A stretch of DNA of 64,000 nucleotides from CAZJLP01 sp964546955 (lineage in GTDB: Bacteria > Verrucomicrobiota > Verrucomicrobiia > Opitutales > Opitutaceae): NCBI GenBank assembly GCA_964546955.1, contig CAZJLP010000025.1:1-64000 (forward strand), in the 5' to 3' direction. Positions 7,720 through 14,944 of the stretch are shown piece after piece. Each line of letters opens with the position of its first letter. Within the stretch, counting starts at the first letter, position 1. The translations under genes were made by a program, and so were the position numbers. Under the pieces are notes generated by a model, which saw only the letters and a list, made by a program, of their open reading frames with translations, was not told the DNA's origin and did not search any database.

Positions 7720-9966
7720 TCAGACAGCCTGATACTTCTGGCGCAGTCGCTGGCGGACGACCTCGGCGATGGTGTTGCAGACAAAGGTCAGCGCGAACAG
7801 CAGCAGCGAGGCGACGAAAAGCACACGATAAAGCGTGCCGCCCACAGGTGCCTCGGGGATCTCCACCGCCGTATTCGCTGAAAGCGTACGCATTCCATTG
7901 AAAGGGCTGAAACTGAGGATGGGGGTATTGCCCGTCGCCATTAGCACAATCATTGTTTCCCCCACTGCGCGGCCGAAACCAATCATCACGGCGGAAAAAA
8001 CACCCGGGCTAGCGGTAGGAAGAATCACACGCCACGCGGTCTGCCAGCGACTTGCCCCGAGCGCGTAACTGCCGCTTCGGAAAGCCTGCGGCACATTGGA
8101 GAAAGCGTCCTCCGAGATAGTGAAAATGATCGGGATAACTGCGAAACCGAGCGCAATGCCGATGATGATCGAATTTCGTTGCTCGACCTGCTGGCCGAAC
8201 ACGTCGAAAACCCACTGCTTGTAGTCGCCGTGAAAAAACAGACGCTCGACGCCAGGCCCGATCGCTTGCGCGGTCCAAAACCCGAGAAACACGAGCGGGA
8301 TGATGAAGATCAGCTCCATCCCGAGCGGTACCTTCGCGCGGATTCCACGCGGCATAAAGGTCCAAGCCATCGCTCCCAATGTGATCACCGCCGGGATGGT
8401 GATCGCGGCGAGCAGCGTGCCGACCATGATATCCTCGAGCAGCGGAGCGAGCCACAGGCCGGCGAGAAACCCAACCACGACGGACGGAAGCGCCGCCATG
8501 ATTTCTACGGTGGGTTTGAGCCAGGTCCGAAACCGCGGCGCCATGAGCTGCGAAGTGTAGAGCGCGGCGAAGACTGCGATCGGAATGGCAAAAAATAGCC
8601 CATAAAACGCGCCTTTCAGCGTGCCGATGGTCAGCGGAACGAGAGAGAACTTGCCTTCAAAATCGTCCGTGCCGCCGGTGCTCTGCCAAATGTAGTCTGG
8701 CGAGTCGTAACCCTCGTAATGCACCCGGCCGAAAAGACTCTTCAACGAGATCTCGGGGTGCGGATTCTCCACCGTTGTGTAACGCAGGCTGCCATTCTTT
8801 CCGAGAGCCAGCAGGCCGGTCAGTTTGGGCGCATAGGCAAGCTGAGATACGGCCGAATCCACCCTACTGGTAAGCAATGTTCGTTCCGAAGTCGTGAAAT
8901 TGAGATAGATCGAACCATCCTGGGATCCGACCAGGAAGCCTTTGTCACGAGCAGAGGGTTGGATGAAGGTTACGGCGGCTGGCATCGGTTTGAACACGTG
9001 AATGCGCTGGATCGGCTTCAGCGTATCTGTCTCCTTCTCTCGAACGCCGAACCACGATTCGACGCGCCCATCGGAGAATCCGAGCAGAAGCGAGACATCG
9101 CCGATCACGAAGTCCATGGCCGTCACATTCGCCGTCGTGTCGTAGACGCGGTACGGCGCATCGCGACTATCCGCCAGGTAGTAGTGATAAAGTTTTTTTG
9201 CATCCGTCGCGATGAACAGCTTGTTGCCTTCATAATCGATAATCAAAGAGGTGATCCGGCCTTCGAAGGTCCCCCCGACAAACTGGGGCGCATCGTTAGG
9301 TTCGCCTTCGACGTATTTACCCGTGAATACACGCCCTTCGGCATTGGTTGCGGCGTAATAATAATCCCCCGCGGAGTTCTGGCGGCCATGCACCTGCACG
9401 ATCGAACTTGGCGAGAGCGCCGCGATGACTCCCGCCTCAGCAAGGCCGGGCTTGATCGAACGGCCTGTCGTCTCGGCGTAGGTGACAGCGAATTTCGTTT
9501 CGGCAATAACCAACCTCCCATCGGCGGTGCCGACGAAAAAGCGATCGCGAGCCGGAGTGCGATACGCGGCCGTCGCTCGTGTGCCAGCCAGGCTTTTAAG
9601 TGGAAATTCCGCGTCGATGGTCAGTTTTCCGACGTCTAAAAATCGAACCGCGCCGCGCGCGGCATCGAGATAGTAGACGTGGGACTGGTACTCATCGATA
9701 CCGAGCGCCATGACCTGATCGGCGCTCTGGAGGTCTGGTAGCTTATGGTCAAAGACCCGCTCCTGCGTGGCTCCTCGGAAAAGCGGCACGGTTTCGGCGC
9801 CGAGAAACACGAAGATCAAGGCGACGATCAGAATAACACCCATCCCGCCGGCGCGGATAAGCAGGTCGGCTGTGCGGTCGATGATCTTCACCCGCCGGGA
9901 TACGACCTTCGTTGGAATTGGTCGTTTGGACGGGGAAGCCTGAGGAGGGGGAGGCGATATCGACAT
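7720..9966 (-). CDS. pstC: PstC phosphate ABC transporter permease with large N-terminal periplasmic domain
   Basis: 748 aa, more than twice the E. coli length. After a membrane segment at about 37-60 comes a periplasmic region of about 380 residues with beta-propeller-like repeats (segments such as GTADGRLVIAE, FIATDAKKLYHY, LLGFSDGRVESW, VGSQDGSIYL), then the permease core from about 450 with the cytoplasmic EAA loop ALGASRWQTAWRVILPTASPG. The WD-like repeats suggest the extension docks a partner or the cell wall; that is inference. First gene of the pstCAB-phoUB run, 80 bases after a Pho box. Confidence 0.93.
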   Translation of the reverse strand: MSISPPPPQASPSKRPIPTKVVSRRVKIIDRTADLLIRAGGMGVILIVALIFVFLGAETVPLFRGATQERVFDHKLPDLQSADQVMALGIDEYQSHVYYLDAARGAVRFLDVGKLTIDAEFPLKSLAGTRATAAYRTPARDRFFVGTADGRLVIAETKFAVTYAETTGRSIKPGLAEAGVIAALSPSSIVQVHGRQNSAGDYYYAATNAEGRVFTGKYVEGEPNDAPQFVGGTFEGRITSLIIDYEGNKLFIATDAKKLYHYYLADSRDAPYRVYDTTANVTAMDFVIGDVSLLLGFSDGRVESWFGVREKETDTLKPIQRIHVFKPMPAAVTFIQPSARDKGFLVGSQDGSIYLNFTTSERTLLTSRVDSAVSQLAYAPKLTGLLALGKNGSLRYTTVENPHPEISLKSLFGRVHYEGYDSPDYIWQSTGGTDDFEGKFSLVPLTIGTLKGAFYGLFFAIPIAVFAALYTSQLMAPRFRTWLKPTVEIMAALPSVVVGFLAGLWLAPLLEDIMVGTLLAAITIPAVITLGAMAWTFMPRGIRAKVPLGMELIFIIPLVFLGFWTAQAIGPGVERLFFHGDYKQWVFDVFGQQVEQRNSIIIGIALGFAVIPIIFTISEDAFSNVPQAFRSGSYALGASRWQTAWRVILPTASPGVFSAVMIGFGRAVGETMIVLMATGNTPILSFSPFNGMRTLSANTAVEIPEAPVGGTLYRVLFVASLLLFALTFVCNTIAEVVRQRLRQKYQAV

Positions 9967-10045
9967 GACGAGTGAAGCAGGGATCTGGCAAGCCGAGTTA
10001 GCCGTAGCGCCTCCGCGACCGACAAGCGGGAACCGATCGGGCTTT

Positions 10046-10063
10046 GTGACAATTCTGTGACGG
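10046..10063 (-). promoter_or_regulatory. Pho box upstream of pstC
   Basis: Minus strand reads CCGTCAC-AGAA-TTGTCAC, an almost ideal PhoB tandem site (half-sites 7 bases, spacer 4, period 11). It sits between the terminator after pstS and the pstC start, so pstCAB-phoU-phoB probably has its own phosphate-starvation promoter besides the one before the porin. Confidence 0.8.
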
Positions 10064-10070
10064 GATCCAA

Positions 10071-10102
10071 GAAAACGGGGCGGGCATGTCCGCCCGCCCC
10101 GT
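10071..10102 (-). terminator. Rho-independent terminator after pstS
   Basis: Minus strand: an 11-bp perfect GC stem (ACGGGGCGGGC with its complement) and 6-base loop, followed by TTTT. It separates oprP-pstS from pstCAB-phoUB and may attenuate read-through, which would fit the higher need for the binding protein. Confidence 0.8.
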
Positions 10103-10131
10103 GATGGTGTGAAGTAGGAGTGACTCGCCCC

Positions 10132-11103
10132 TTATTTACATAGCGACGTCTCGAGGAATTCGTCTGCCTTCTTGGCAGGGAGCGGGAAGTAGCCGTCCTT
10201 TGCGGTGGCCTGCTGGCCCTGCTTTGAGAGCACGAAGCGGATGAACTCTTTCACCAATGGGTCCGGCCCTTTCGCGGGATCCGCGTTGATGTAGACGTAA
10301 AGGTAGCGGGAGATTGGATATTTAAAGGACTCGGCGTTCTGCTGAGTGGCTTCAACCGGGCCAGTCTTGTCGGAAATCGGAACCGCACGGACCCCGGACG
10401 TTTTGTAACCGATGCCCGAGTAGCCGACCCCACCAAGCTCTTTTTCGACGCCCTGCACAACGGAAGCGGAACCTGGCTGTTCTTTCACGCTGCCTTTGTA
10501 GTCGCCGTTTTGCAGTGCCAGCTCTTTAAAGAAGCCGTACGTACCCGAAGCGCTGTTGCGGCCGTAAAGGGAAAGGGGCTTATTGGCCCATTCCCCGGTG
10601 AGACCGAGTTGACCCCAGGTGGAGATGTTCTGACCACCGCGCTTGCGCGTGGCCGAGAAGATCGCGTCGACCTGCTGCAGCGTGAGCGACTTGATTGGGT
10701 TGTCCTTATTGACGTAAACGGCCAGCGCATCGATTGCGACACCGATCAGGCGCGGCTTGTAACCGTACTTCTTTTCGAAAGCGTCGATTTCTTCCGCCTT
10801 CATCTTGCGGCTCATCGGCCCAAGCTGCGCCGTGCCGGAGATCAAAGCCGGGGGAGCAGTGGACGAGCCCTTCCCCTCGATCTCGATACTGACGTTGGGA
10901 TAGATTTTCTTAAAATCTTCACCCCAGTACGTCATCAGATTGTTGAGCGTGTCAGAGCCGATTGAAGTCAGCTTTCCCGATATGCCACTCTCCGGCTTGT
11001 AGTCGGGAAGCTTGTCGTCGATCGAAATGGCCTGCGCCATCGCCATGTGGGCAGCGCCGACCGAAACGGCGGCAAGCGCAATGCGTTTAAGGGAGGTAAT
11101 CAT
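10132..11103 (-). CDS. pstS: PstS periplasmic phosphate-binding protein
   Basis: 323 aa. Signal peptide at 1-24 (KRIALAAVSVGAAHMAMAQA). The mature protein is a type-2 periplasmic binding fold with the GSDTLNNLM start, GKGSSTAPPALISGTAQ (phosphate-contacting S/T residues), DALAVYVNKDNPI, and GRNSASGTYGFFKE. It captures phosphate and delivers it to PstCA. The gene starts 21 bases after the porin stop, so porin and binding protein are likely co-transcribed. C-terminal lysine/cysteine end is normal length. Confidence 0.95.
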   Translation of the reverse strand: MITSLKRIALAAVSVGAAHMAMAQAISIDDKLPDYKPESGISGKLTSIGSDTLNNLMTYWGEDFKKIYPNVSIEIEGKGSSTAPPALISGTAQLGPMSRKMKAEEIDAFEKKYGYKPRLIGVAIDALAVYVNKDNPIKSLTLQQVDAIFSATRKRGGQNISTWGQLGLTGEWANKPLSLYGRNSASGTYGFFKELALQNGDYKGSVKEQPGSASVVQGVEKELGGVGYSGIGYKTSGVRAVPISDKTGPVEATQQNAESFKYPISRYLYVYINADPAKGPDPLVKEFIRFVLSKQGQQATAKDGYFPLPAKKADEFLETSLCK

Positions 11104-11124
11104 GAGAAGTGAGTGAAAGGCAGG

Positions 11125-12390
11125 TTAGAAATTAACTTGGAGCTGTGAACGAACGCCCTCGGTGAAAGCTTTGGCGGACGCACCGGTGATCGGAATATCC
11201 CAGGATTCGCCGAAGAGGTAGCCAAATTGCAATTTTACTTCGTGCTTCGCTTCATTGCCGAGAATGTACCAGTTGGCACCGATGAACCATTCCGCAAGCT
11301 TGTCGTGCGTTCCACCGCTGATAGCCGAACGAATTCCGTCGCCCAGTTGGACGCCGCGCCCATCGGAGTCGACAAAGCTATAACGCACGACTGGCTCCCA
11401 AGCGCCAAACCGATAACTCCCCATCACCCAATAACCAGCGGACTTGGAATCGAGGGTCGCAGAGGCGCCGCGCTCATTGTCTGAGCCGAAATACTCGGCA
11501 ACAAGGGAGTAGGGGCCATACCGGAAATCACCATAAACGGAGTAGACCGCAAGATCGTCACCCACGCCGAGAGTCTTCCCGCCTTGGTCAGGCATGAAGC
11601 CATAGGAGGTGCCGACCTTGATCAGGCCCGCTGTGCCATTGATGGCCTTTGTGTACCCGACATTGCCCCAGTAGGCGAAGCTGTTGTTTCCCGCGCCGCC
11701 GGTGAGAATGGTGTCTCCGGGAGTCACGCCCGTAGCTTCGGGATTCGTAACCGCAACTTCCCAGCTCAATCCGACCGGGTGTTTCCCCAGCAGCCAGAGT
11801 CCTTGACGATATTTGGCCGCGCCCAAACGGCGACCGTTGTTACTTTCGACAAAAAACCGATTCACCGTCGAACGCTCGATCGCCTTGATCGCGCCGCTGG
11901 AAACAAAATACTCTTCGTAACCGAAGGGAGCCTTCTTGAAACCCGCTTGGAATGTCCACATCGGGTTGAAGATCTTTTCGATATACGCCGCGTCTAAATT
12001 ACTGCTGCCAAAATCGTAGTTAATATAGCCAGCCCAACCATTGAAAAGATTTGCCCGGACTCCGAGGCGCACCCGCCGGAGGAACATATGGGAAACCGGA
12101 GCCGGATCGTTCGGATTATCGTTAATCTCTGTATCCAGACCGGCGTATTGGAATTGAACGCGACCGGAAATGATCAATTTCGACAAATTGGGAGTTAGGG
12201 AAGTGGAGGCGAGAGCCGCGGTGTTCTCCTTTGCCAGGTCGGCTCGGATGTCTTCCGCTTCTTGATCGGAAACAATGCCTTTTTTGACCAGCAAGTTGAT
12301 GAGCGTCGCATTATCCTGCGCGAAAACAGGAGCTGCAGCGATAAGCGCGCTGCCGATCAGCGCAAGCCAAGTGGATTTCAGTTGGACCAT
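11125..12390 (-). CDS. OprP/OprO-like phosphate-selective porin
   Basis: 421 aa from the ATG at 12390. Signal peptide is about 24 residues (LALIGSALIAAAPVFAQ). A short N-terminal helix with the SLH-like segment LLVKKGIVSDQEAEDIRADL follows, then a beta-barrel rich in alternating aromatic strands and ending in QLQVNF, the C-terminal phenylalanine expected for outer-membrane barrels. The OprP/phosphate-porin family (PF07396) is Pho controlled in Pseudomonas. An upstream ATG at 12429 exists, but the Pho box at 12444-12472 would put the transcript start at or inside it, so I prefer 12390. Selectivity for phosphate is inferred from family and context. Confidence 0.85.
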   Translation of the reverse strand: MVQLKSTWLALIGSALIAAAPVFAQDNATLINLLVKKGIVSDQEAEDIRADLAKENTAALASTSLTPNLSKLIISGRVQFQYAGLDTEINDNPNDPAPVSHMFLRRVRLGVRANLFNGWAGYINYDFGSSNLDAAYIEKIFNPMWTFQAGFKKAPFGYEEYFVSSGAIKAIERSTVNRFFVESNNGRRLGAAKYRQGLWLLGKHPVGLSWEVAVTNPEATGVTPGDTILTGGAGNNSFAYWGNVGYTKAINGTAGLIKVGTSYGFMPDQGGKTLGVGDDLAVYSVYGDFRYGPYSLVAEYFGSDNERGASATLDSKSAGYWVMGSYRFGAWEPVVRYSFVDSDGRGVQLGDGIRSAISGGTHDKLAEWFIGANWYILGNEAKHEVKLQFGYLFGESWDIPITGASAKAFTEGVRSQLQVNF

Positions 12391-12443
12391 GGTGGTGTTG
12401 GTGAGGTTGGTTTGAATGGACCAACGCACTTTGCTGCCCGATT

Positions 12444-12472
12444 GTTACGGTCCCGTGGCGACCGCGTGACAA
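12444..12472 (-). promoter_or_regulatory. Triple-half-site Pho box upstream of the porin-pstS operon
   Basis: Minus strand holds three successive 7-mers, TTGTCAC, TCGCCAC and CCGTAAC, each separated by exactly 4 bases (GCGG, GGGA), giving two 11-bp steps. Three half-sites allow more than one PhoB dimer. It lies 54 bases before the chosen porin start. Confidence 0.75.
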
Positions 12473-12506
12473 ACCAGCAAAACGCCCGTCGATGCGGGTA
12501 GTGGGC

Positions 12507-12530
12507 TACCCGCCGCATGTGCGGCGGGTA
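12507..12530. repeat. Perfect 10-bp hairpin in the divergent promoter region
   Basis: TACCCGCCGC, four-base loop ATGT, then GCGGCGGGTA. No T-tract follows on either strand, so it does not look like a terminator. It lies between the porin Pho box and the glycosyltransferase Pho box. It may be a degenerate member of the REP-like family (a GTGG precedes it and AGAGG follows). A second looser pair (AGAGGATAGA near 12531, TCCTCTATCT near 12588) encloses the region to its right. Confidence 0.4.
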
Positions 12531-12641
12531 AGAGGATAGAGTCGTGCCGCCTCGAACTCCGCGGAAAACCCGATCGGATCGGCACTATCCTCTATCTTCT
12601 CTCCTCTTCGGACGGGCCCGACAGGCACGTTCTTCGCCAAA

Positions 12642-12659
12642 CTGTAACCTCGCCGTCAC
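12642..12659 (+). promoter_or_regulatory. Pho box upstream of the GT4 glycosyltransferase
   Basis: Plus strand reads CTGTAAC-CTCG-CCGTCAC: two half-sites in 11-bp period, 36 bases before the glycosyltransferase ATG. It points away from the porin Pho box 170 bases to the left, so this short region would switch on genes in both directions during phosphate starvation. Confidence 0.7.
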
Positions 12660-12694
12660 GCTCCTAGCGCAATCGAGCATTACGTTCTGACTTA

Positions 12695-13858
12695 ATGAAG
12701 CTTGCCATCGTGACGGAGACTTTCCCGCCGGAAGTAAACGGCGTTGCTACAACATTTGGCATTATCGCGTCGGAATTGGCGCGGCGGCAGCACAAGGTGA
12801 CAGTCTACAGGCCTGAACGCACAGATCTCAACGCTACCCCAGGCAGCTATCACGAAGTAGCGGTACTCGGTATGGCGATTCCGGGGTATCCACTGCTCCG
12901 ACTTGGTCTTCCCGCTGGCGGCCTATTGCGCAAACGTTGGAAGATTGACCGCCCAGACCTCGTTCATGTCGTAACCGAGGGCCCGCTTGGCGCCTCTGCA
13001 GTTGGTGCAGCCCGATCGCTCGGAATTCCGGTGACTTCCAGTTTCCACACGAACTTTCACTCCTACACCAAGCACTATCGGATGCCGTCACTTCGCCGCG
13101 CTATCCTCTGGTGGTTACGAAAAGTTCACAACGATACCCTCTGCACGTTTGCTCCCACGAATGAACTTTGCGACGAGCTCTCGGGTCTTGGCTTTCGAAA
13201 CATGGTACTGCTTTCTCGCGGGGTTGATACTGACCAGTTCAATCCAGCGCACCGTTCAGCTGAGTTGCGGAAACAATGGGGCGCAACGCCTGACACGCCC
13301 GTTGTGCTGCACGCCGGGCGCATGGCTGCCGAAAAGAACTATCCTTTGTTGATGCAAATCTTCGAGAGAATGCAGCAAGCAAATCCGAGCTGCCGTTTCG
13401 TTCTCGCAGGCGACGGACCGTTGCGTGCAAAGCTGCAGAAGGACTATCCAAATTACATCTACCACGGCCTCTTGCAACGAGACGAGTTGGCACGCCATTA
13501 CGCGTCAGCAGACATCTACATTCATCCTAGCCTTTCAGAAACTTTCGGCAATGTTTTGACTGAAGCGATGGCTAGCCGTTTGGCCGTTGCCGGTTTTGAT
13601 TACGCAGCCGCGCGCAAATTTGTACGCGACGAGAACAACGGTTTGGTGGTCCCCTGCGACCAGCCGGAAGCCCTTATTGAAGCATCTGTCCGGCTTGCGA
13701 CGGATGCAAAACTACGCGAACGCGTGCGGGCAAACGCTCGCACGACGATAGAACCCCAATCCTGGAGCTCCGTCATCGGCCGCTTCGAGGCCGACCTCCT
13801 CGCCGTCGTCAACGCCTCCCGTGGAGCGACGTCGGAATTCGTGCTGCAGATCCCGTAG
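12695..13858 (+). CDS. GT4-family glycosyltransferase, predicted Pho-regulon glycolipid synthase
   Basis: 387 aa, GT-B fold without membrane segments or signal. N-terminal Rossmann half starts MKLAIVTETFPPEVNGVATT and contains VHVVTEGPLGASAV; the C-terminal half has VVLHAGRMAAEKN and the retaining-transferase EX7E motif in SLSETFGNVLTEAMA. This is the MgtA/SqdX/PimB-like subgroup, whose members glycosylate diacylglycerol or phosphatidylinositol. A Pho box 36 bases upstream and the phosphodiesterase gene behind it suggest it makes a phosphate-free glycolipid under phosphate limitation, as Agt or SqdX do elsewhere. Donor and acceptor are unknown. Confidence 0.85.
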   Translation: MKLAIVTETFPPEVNGVATTFGIIASELARRQHKVTVYRPERTDLNATPGSYHEVAVLGMAIPGYPLLRLGLPAGGLLRKRWKIDRPDLVHVVTEGPLGASAVGAARSLGIPVTSSFHTNFHSYTKHYRMPSLRRAILWWLRKVHNDTLCTFAPTNELCDELSGLGFRNMVLLSRGVDTDQFNPAHRSAELRKQWGATPDTPVVLHAGRMAAEKNYPLLMQIFERMQQANPSCRFVLAGDGPLRAKLQKDYPNYIYHGLLQRDELARHYASADIYIHPSLSETFGNVLTEAMASRLAVAGFDYAAARKFVRDENNGLVVPCDQPEALIEASVRLATDAKLRERVRANARTTIEPQSWSSVIGRFEADLLAVVNASRGATSEFVLQIP

Positions 13859-13872
13859 CGCGCACCACGCTA

Positions 13873-13970
13873 AGGTTTCTAGTTTTGAGTTTAAGATTTT
13901 TGGGTTTGGTGTCGGACCGGCACAGCCCGAGCAATCAACCCAAAACCTCAAACGCAAAACTCGAAACTGG
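13873..13970. repeat. Imperfect inverted repeat of GTTTT/GAGTTT words
   Basis: The left arm (about 13873-13910) reads TAGTTTTGAGTTTAAG and onward to TTTTTGGGTTTGG. The right arm (13932-13970) is its reverse complement with substitutions (GAGTTTTGCGTTTGAGG...TTTTGGGTTG). The two share roughly four of five bases over 38 positions around a 21-base spacer. It fills the gap between the glycosyltransferase and the phosphodiesterase. Confidence 0.7.
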
Positions 13971-14002
13971 CGCCGAGGACGCTCGGCGCCCATAGTGCGC
14001 CG

Positions 14003-14792
14003 GTGGAAATCATTGCCCACCGGGGCGCGTCGTTCGATGCTCCGGAAAACACGCTGACCGCCGTACGTTTAGCCTGGTCTCAGGGGGCGGATGCCGTCGA
14101 ATTCGATGTCCAGGGAACGCGCGACGGCCGCCTTGCCGTCATCCACGACGAAGATACCCGGCGCGTCGCCGGGTCGCCGCTGCGGGTGGCGCACGCTACA
14201 CTCAGCGAGTTGGCTCACCTCGACGTCGGCAGTTGGAAACATGCCGCCTACGCGGGCGAAAAGATTCCTTCCTTGGACGACATGCTCGCGGCAATCCCTT
14301 CCGGCATCGATCGCTCGTAGCCGCGCGCGAACGCCGTGTNNNNNNNNNNCAATCCCTTCCGGCAAACGCGCGTTCATCGAACTAAAAGGCACCCCGGAAC
14401 TGGTTCCCGAACTGGTCCGGTGCGTCGAGCGTTCCCATCTGGAACCTCAGCAGATCGTCCTCATCTCCTTCGACCTCGCTACCGTCCGCGCGGCTAAACA
14501 AACGCTTCCCCACTGCGAAACGGCCTGGATCCACGACTATGCGCCCGAAGCGGGGAGCAGTTCCCTCAGCGAGCTGGTCCGCACCTGCACCGTGCTCGGA
14601 CTCAATGCCCTGGACCTCGAGGTCACCTGGCCCATCGATGCCGCAGCGGCACGCCGCATCCACTCCGCCGGGCTGAAATTGTACGCGTGGACCGTCGATA
14701 ACCTGCTCGACGCCCAACGCTGGCGCCAAGCCGGAGCGAATGGACTTACGACGAACCGCCCGGGCTGGCTGCGGAATGAGCTCGCTCGGTAA
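14003..14792 (+). CDS. Glycerophosphodiester phosphodiesterase (interrupted by a scaffold gap)
   Basis: Starts at GTG 14003 with IIAHRGASFDAPENT, the catalytic HRG...PENT motif of GDPD/UgpQ enzymes, and continues with EFDVQGTRDG and IHDEDTRRVAG. After the N run the frame resumes with FIELKG and ends with YAWTVDN and TNRPGW. It hydrolyses deacylated phospholipids (glycerophosphodiesters) to glycerol-3-phosphate and an alcohol. As printed, the left half meets a stop at 14318-14320, but AIPSG occurs on both sides of the gap. Joining there gives one uninterrupted protein of about 245 residues. I therefore read one intact gene, not a pseudogene. No signal peptide, so cytoplasmic. Confidence 0.85.
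14340..14349. other. Scaffold gap (10 N) inside the GDPD gene
   Basis: The 15 bases CAATCCCTTCCGGCA occur at 14292-14306 and again at 14350-14364, directly right of the Ns. The contigs therefore overlap, and the 33 bases at 14307-14339 do not fit the gene and are probably a faulty contig end. True gap size is likely negative. Confidence 0.8.
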
Positions 14793-14944
14793 TGCTTCGC
14801 TTCCTTCTCGGGGTACCCACCGCTCCGACGCCCCGGACGTGCGGCCGTAAAAACGTCGCAAACGCTTCTTCGCAGTTAATTTACCCCCGATTCGTGTCGT
14901 AATAGAGTGTGAACTGACAGCTATGACCTAAACGGCTGACTACC

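Noticed and set aside
12507..12530. Hairpin considered as a terminator for the porin or glycosyltransferase promoter region
   Set aside because: No T-tract on either side and no gene ends here.
14003..14320. Truncated GDPD as a real pseudogene
   Set aside because: The duplicated 15-mer flanking the Ns explains the stop as an assembly error.
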